Below are positions 12,292 to 12,345 of a stretch of 12,345 nt of DNA, piece by piece. Made by a program: the position numbers and the translations under genes. Numbering within the stretch: the first letter of the stretch is position 1; the number at the start of each line of letters is the position of its first letter. The notes under the pieces are model-generated. The model made no database searches. It saw only the letters and a program-made list of their open reading frames with translations, and was not told the origin of the DNA. This DNA comes from an uncultured bacterium (GTDB taxonomy: Bacteria; Actinomycetota; Coriobacteriia; Coriobacteriales; Coriobacteriaceae), in assembly GCA_905215755.1 (NCBI GenBank), contig CAJMRE010000046.1, positions 1-12,345 on the forward strand, in the 5' to 3' direction.

Positions 12292-12340
12292 TAGTCATTG
12301 GGGACGTTCTTTAGTCATTGGGGACAGACTTAAATGACTG
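12292..12340. repeat. Two tandem copies of the TAGTCATTGGGGAC dispersed repeat
   Basis: Copy A (12292-12311) reads TAGTCATTGGGGACGTTCTT. Copy B (12312-12340) starts TAGTCATTGGGGACAGACTT and ends AAATGACTG. AGTCATT (12313-12319) and AATGACT (12333-12339) are perfect 7-bp inverted arms, so copy B is palindrome-ended. A third copy lies at 3875-3903. The element reaches the window edge and may continue. Confidence 0.85.
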
Positions 12341-12345
12341 AAACC

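Overview
The window looks like chromosome of a high-GC, anaerobic Actinomycetota of the class Coriobacteriia, most likely Collinsella or a close relative. This is an inference. It rests on the GC-rich codons, the gene content (an NRAMP-related Mg2+ transporter of the kind described in Eggerthella, a ferredoxin-type DUF362 protein, and a YtxH/PRC-barrel envelope pair) and a short dispersed repeat containing AGTCATTGGGGAC that I associate with Collinsella. There are nine protein genes: eight on the minus strand and one on the plus strand. I see no rRNA, tRNA, CRISPR array, phage gene or intact transposon.

Layout: 1-390 is AT-richer, gene-free DNA holding an imperfect inverted repeat (136-363) with an internal hairpin. 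A terminator (391-427) ends a minus-strand two-gene transcription unit. Its first gene is an MgtE-like protein (1736-3580: two PRC-barrel-like regions, MgtE_N, two CBS domains and a degenerate membrane domain). Its second gene, 8 nt downstream, is an NRAMP-related Mg2+ transporter (447-1727). A roughly 205-nt leader precedes the unit, and its first 64 nt fold by eye into a compact three-way junction. Next come a membrane-anchored NodB-fold protein lacking its metal and catalytic histidines (3901-5307), a PRC-barrel protein and a YtxH protein in one coupled operon (5380-6524), a protein resembling the N-terminal domain of cyanophycin synthetase (6661-7494), a CNNM/CorC-type protein with CBS domains (7519-8892) and a hemolysin III/PAQR protein (9003-9686). 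A divergent promoter region (9705-9872) with two matching palindromes drives a membrane-anchored alpha/beta hydrolase (9873-10838). A bidirectional terminator separates it from a convergent DUF362/2x[4Fe-4S] gene (11003-12208). The right edge holds two copies of the dispersed repeat.

Functional reading: three of the nine proteins (MgtE-like, NRAMP-related, CNNM/CorC) belong to families tied to Mg2+ movement or sensing, so the left two thirds of the window has a divalent-cation theme. The most interesting unit is at 447-3823. An apparently pore-less MgtE-type Mg2+ sensor is tightly coupled to an NRMT-type transporter and sits behind a structured leader that matches no metal riboswitch I recognise. 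The other proteins worth attention are the likely inactive NodB protein and the cyanophycin-synthetase-N-like protein with its HxxEHxxxE motif.
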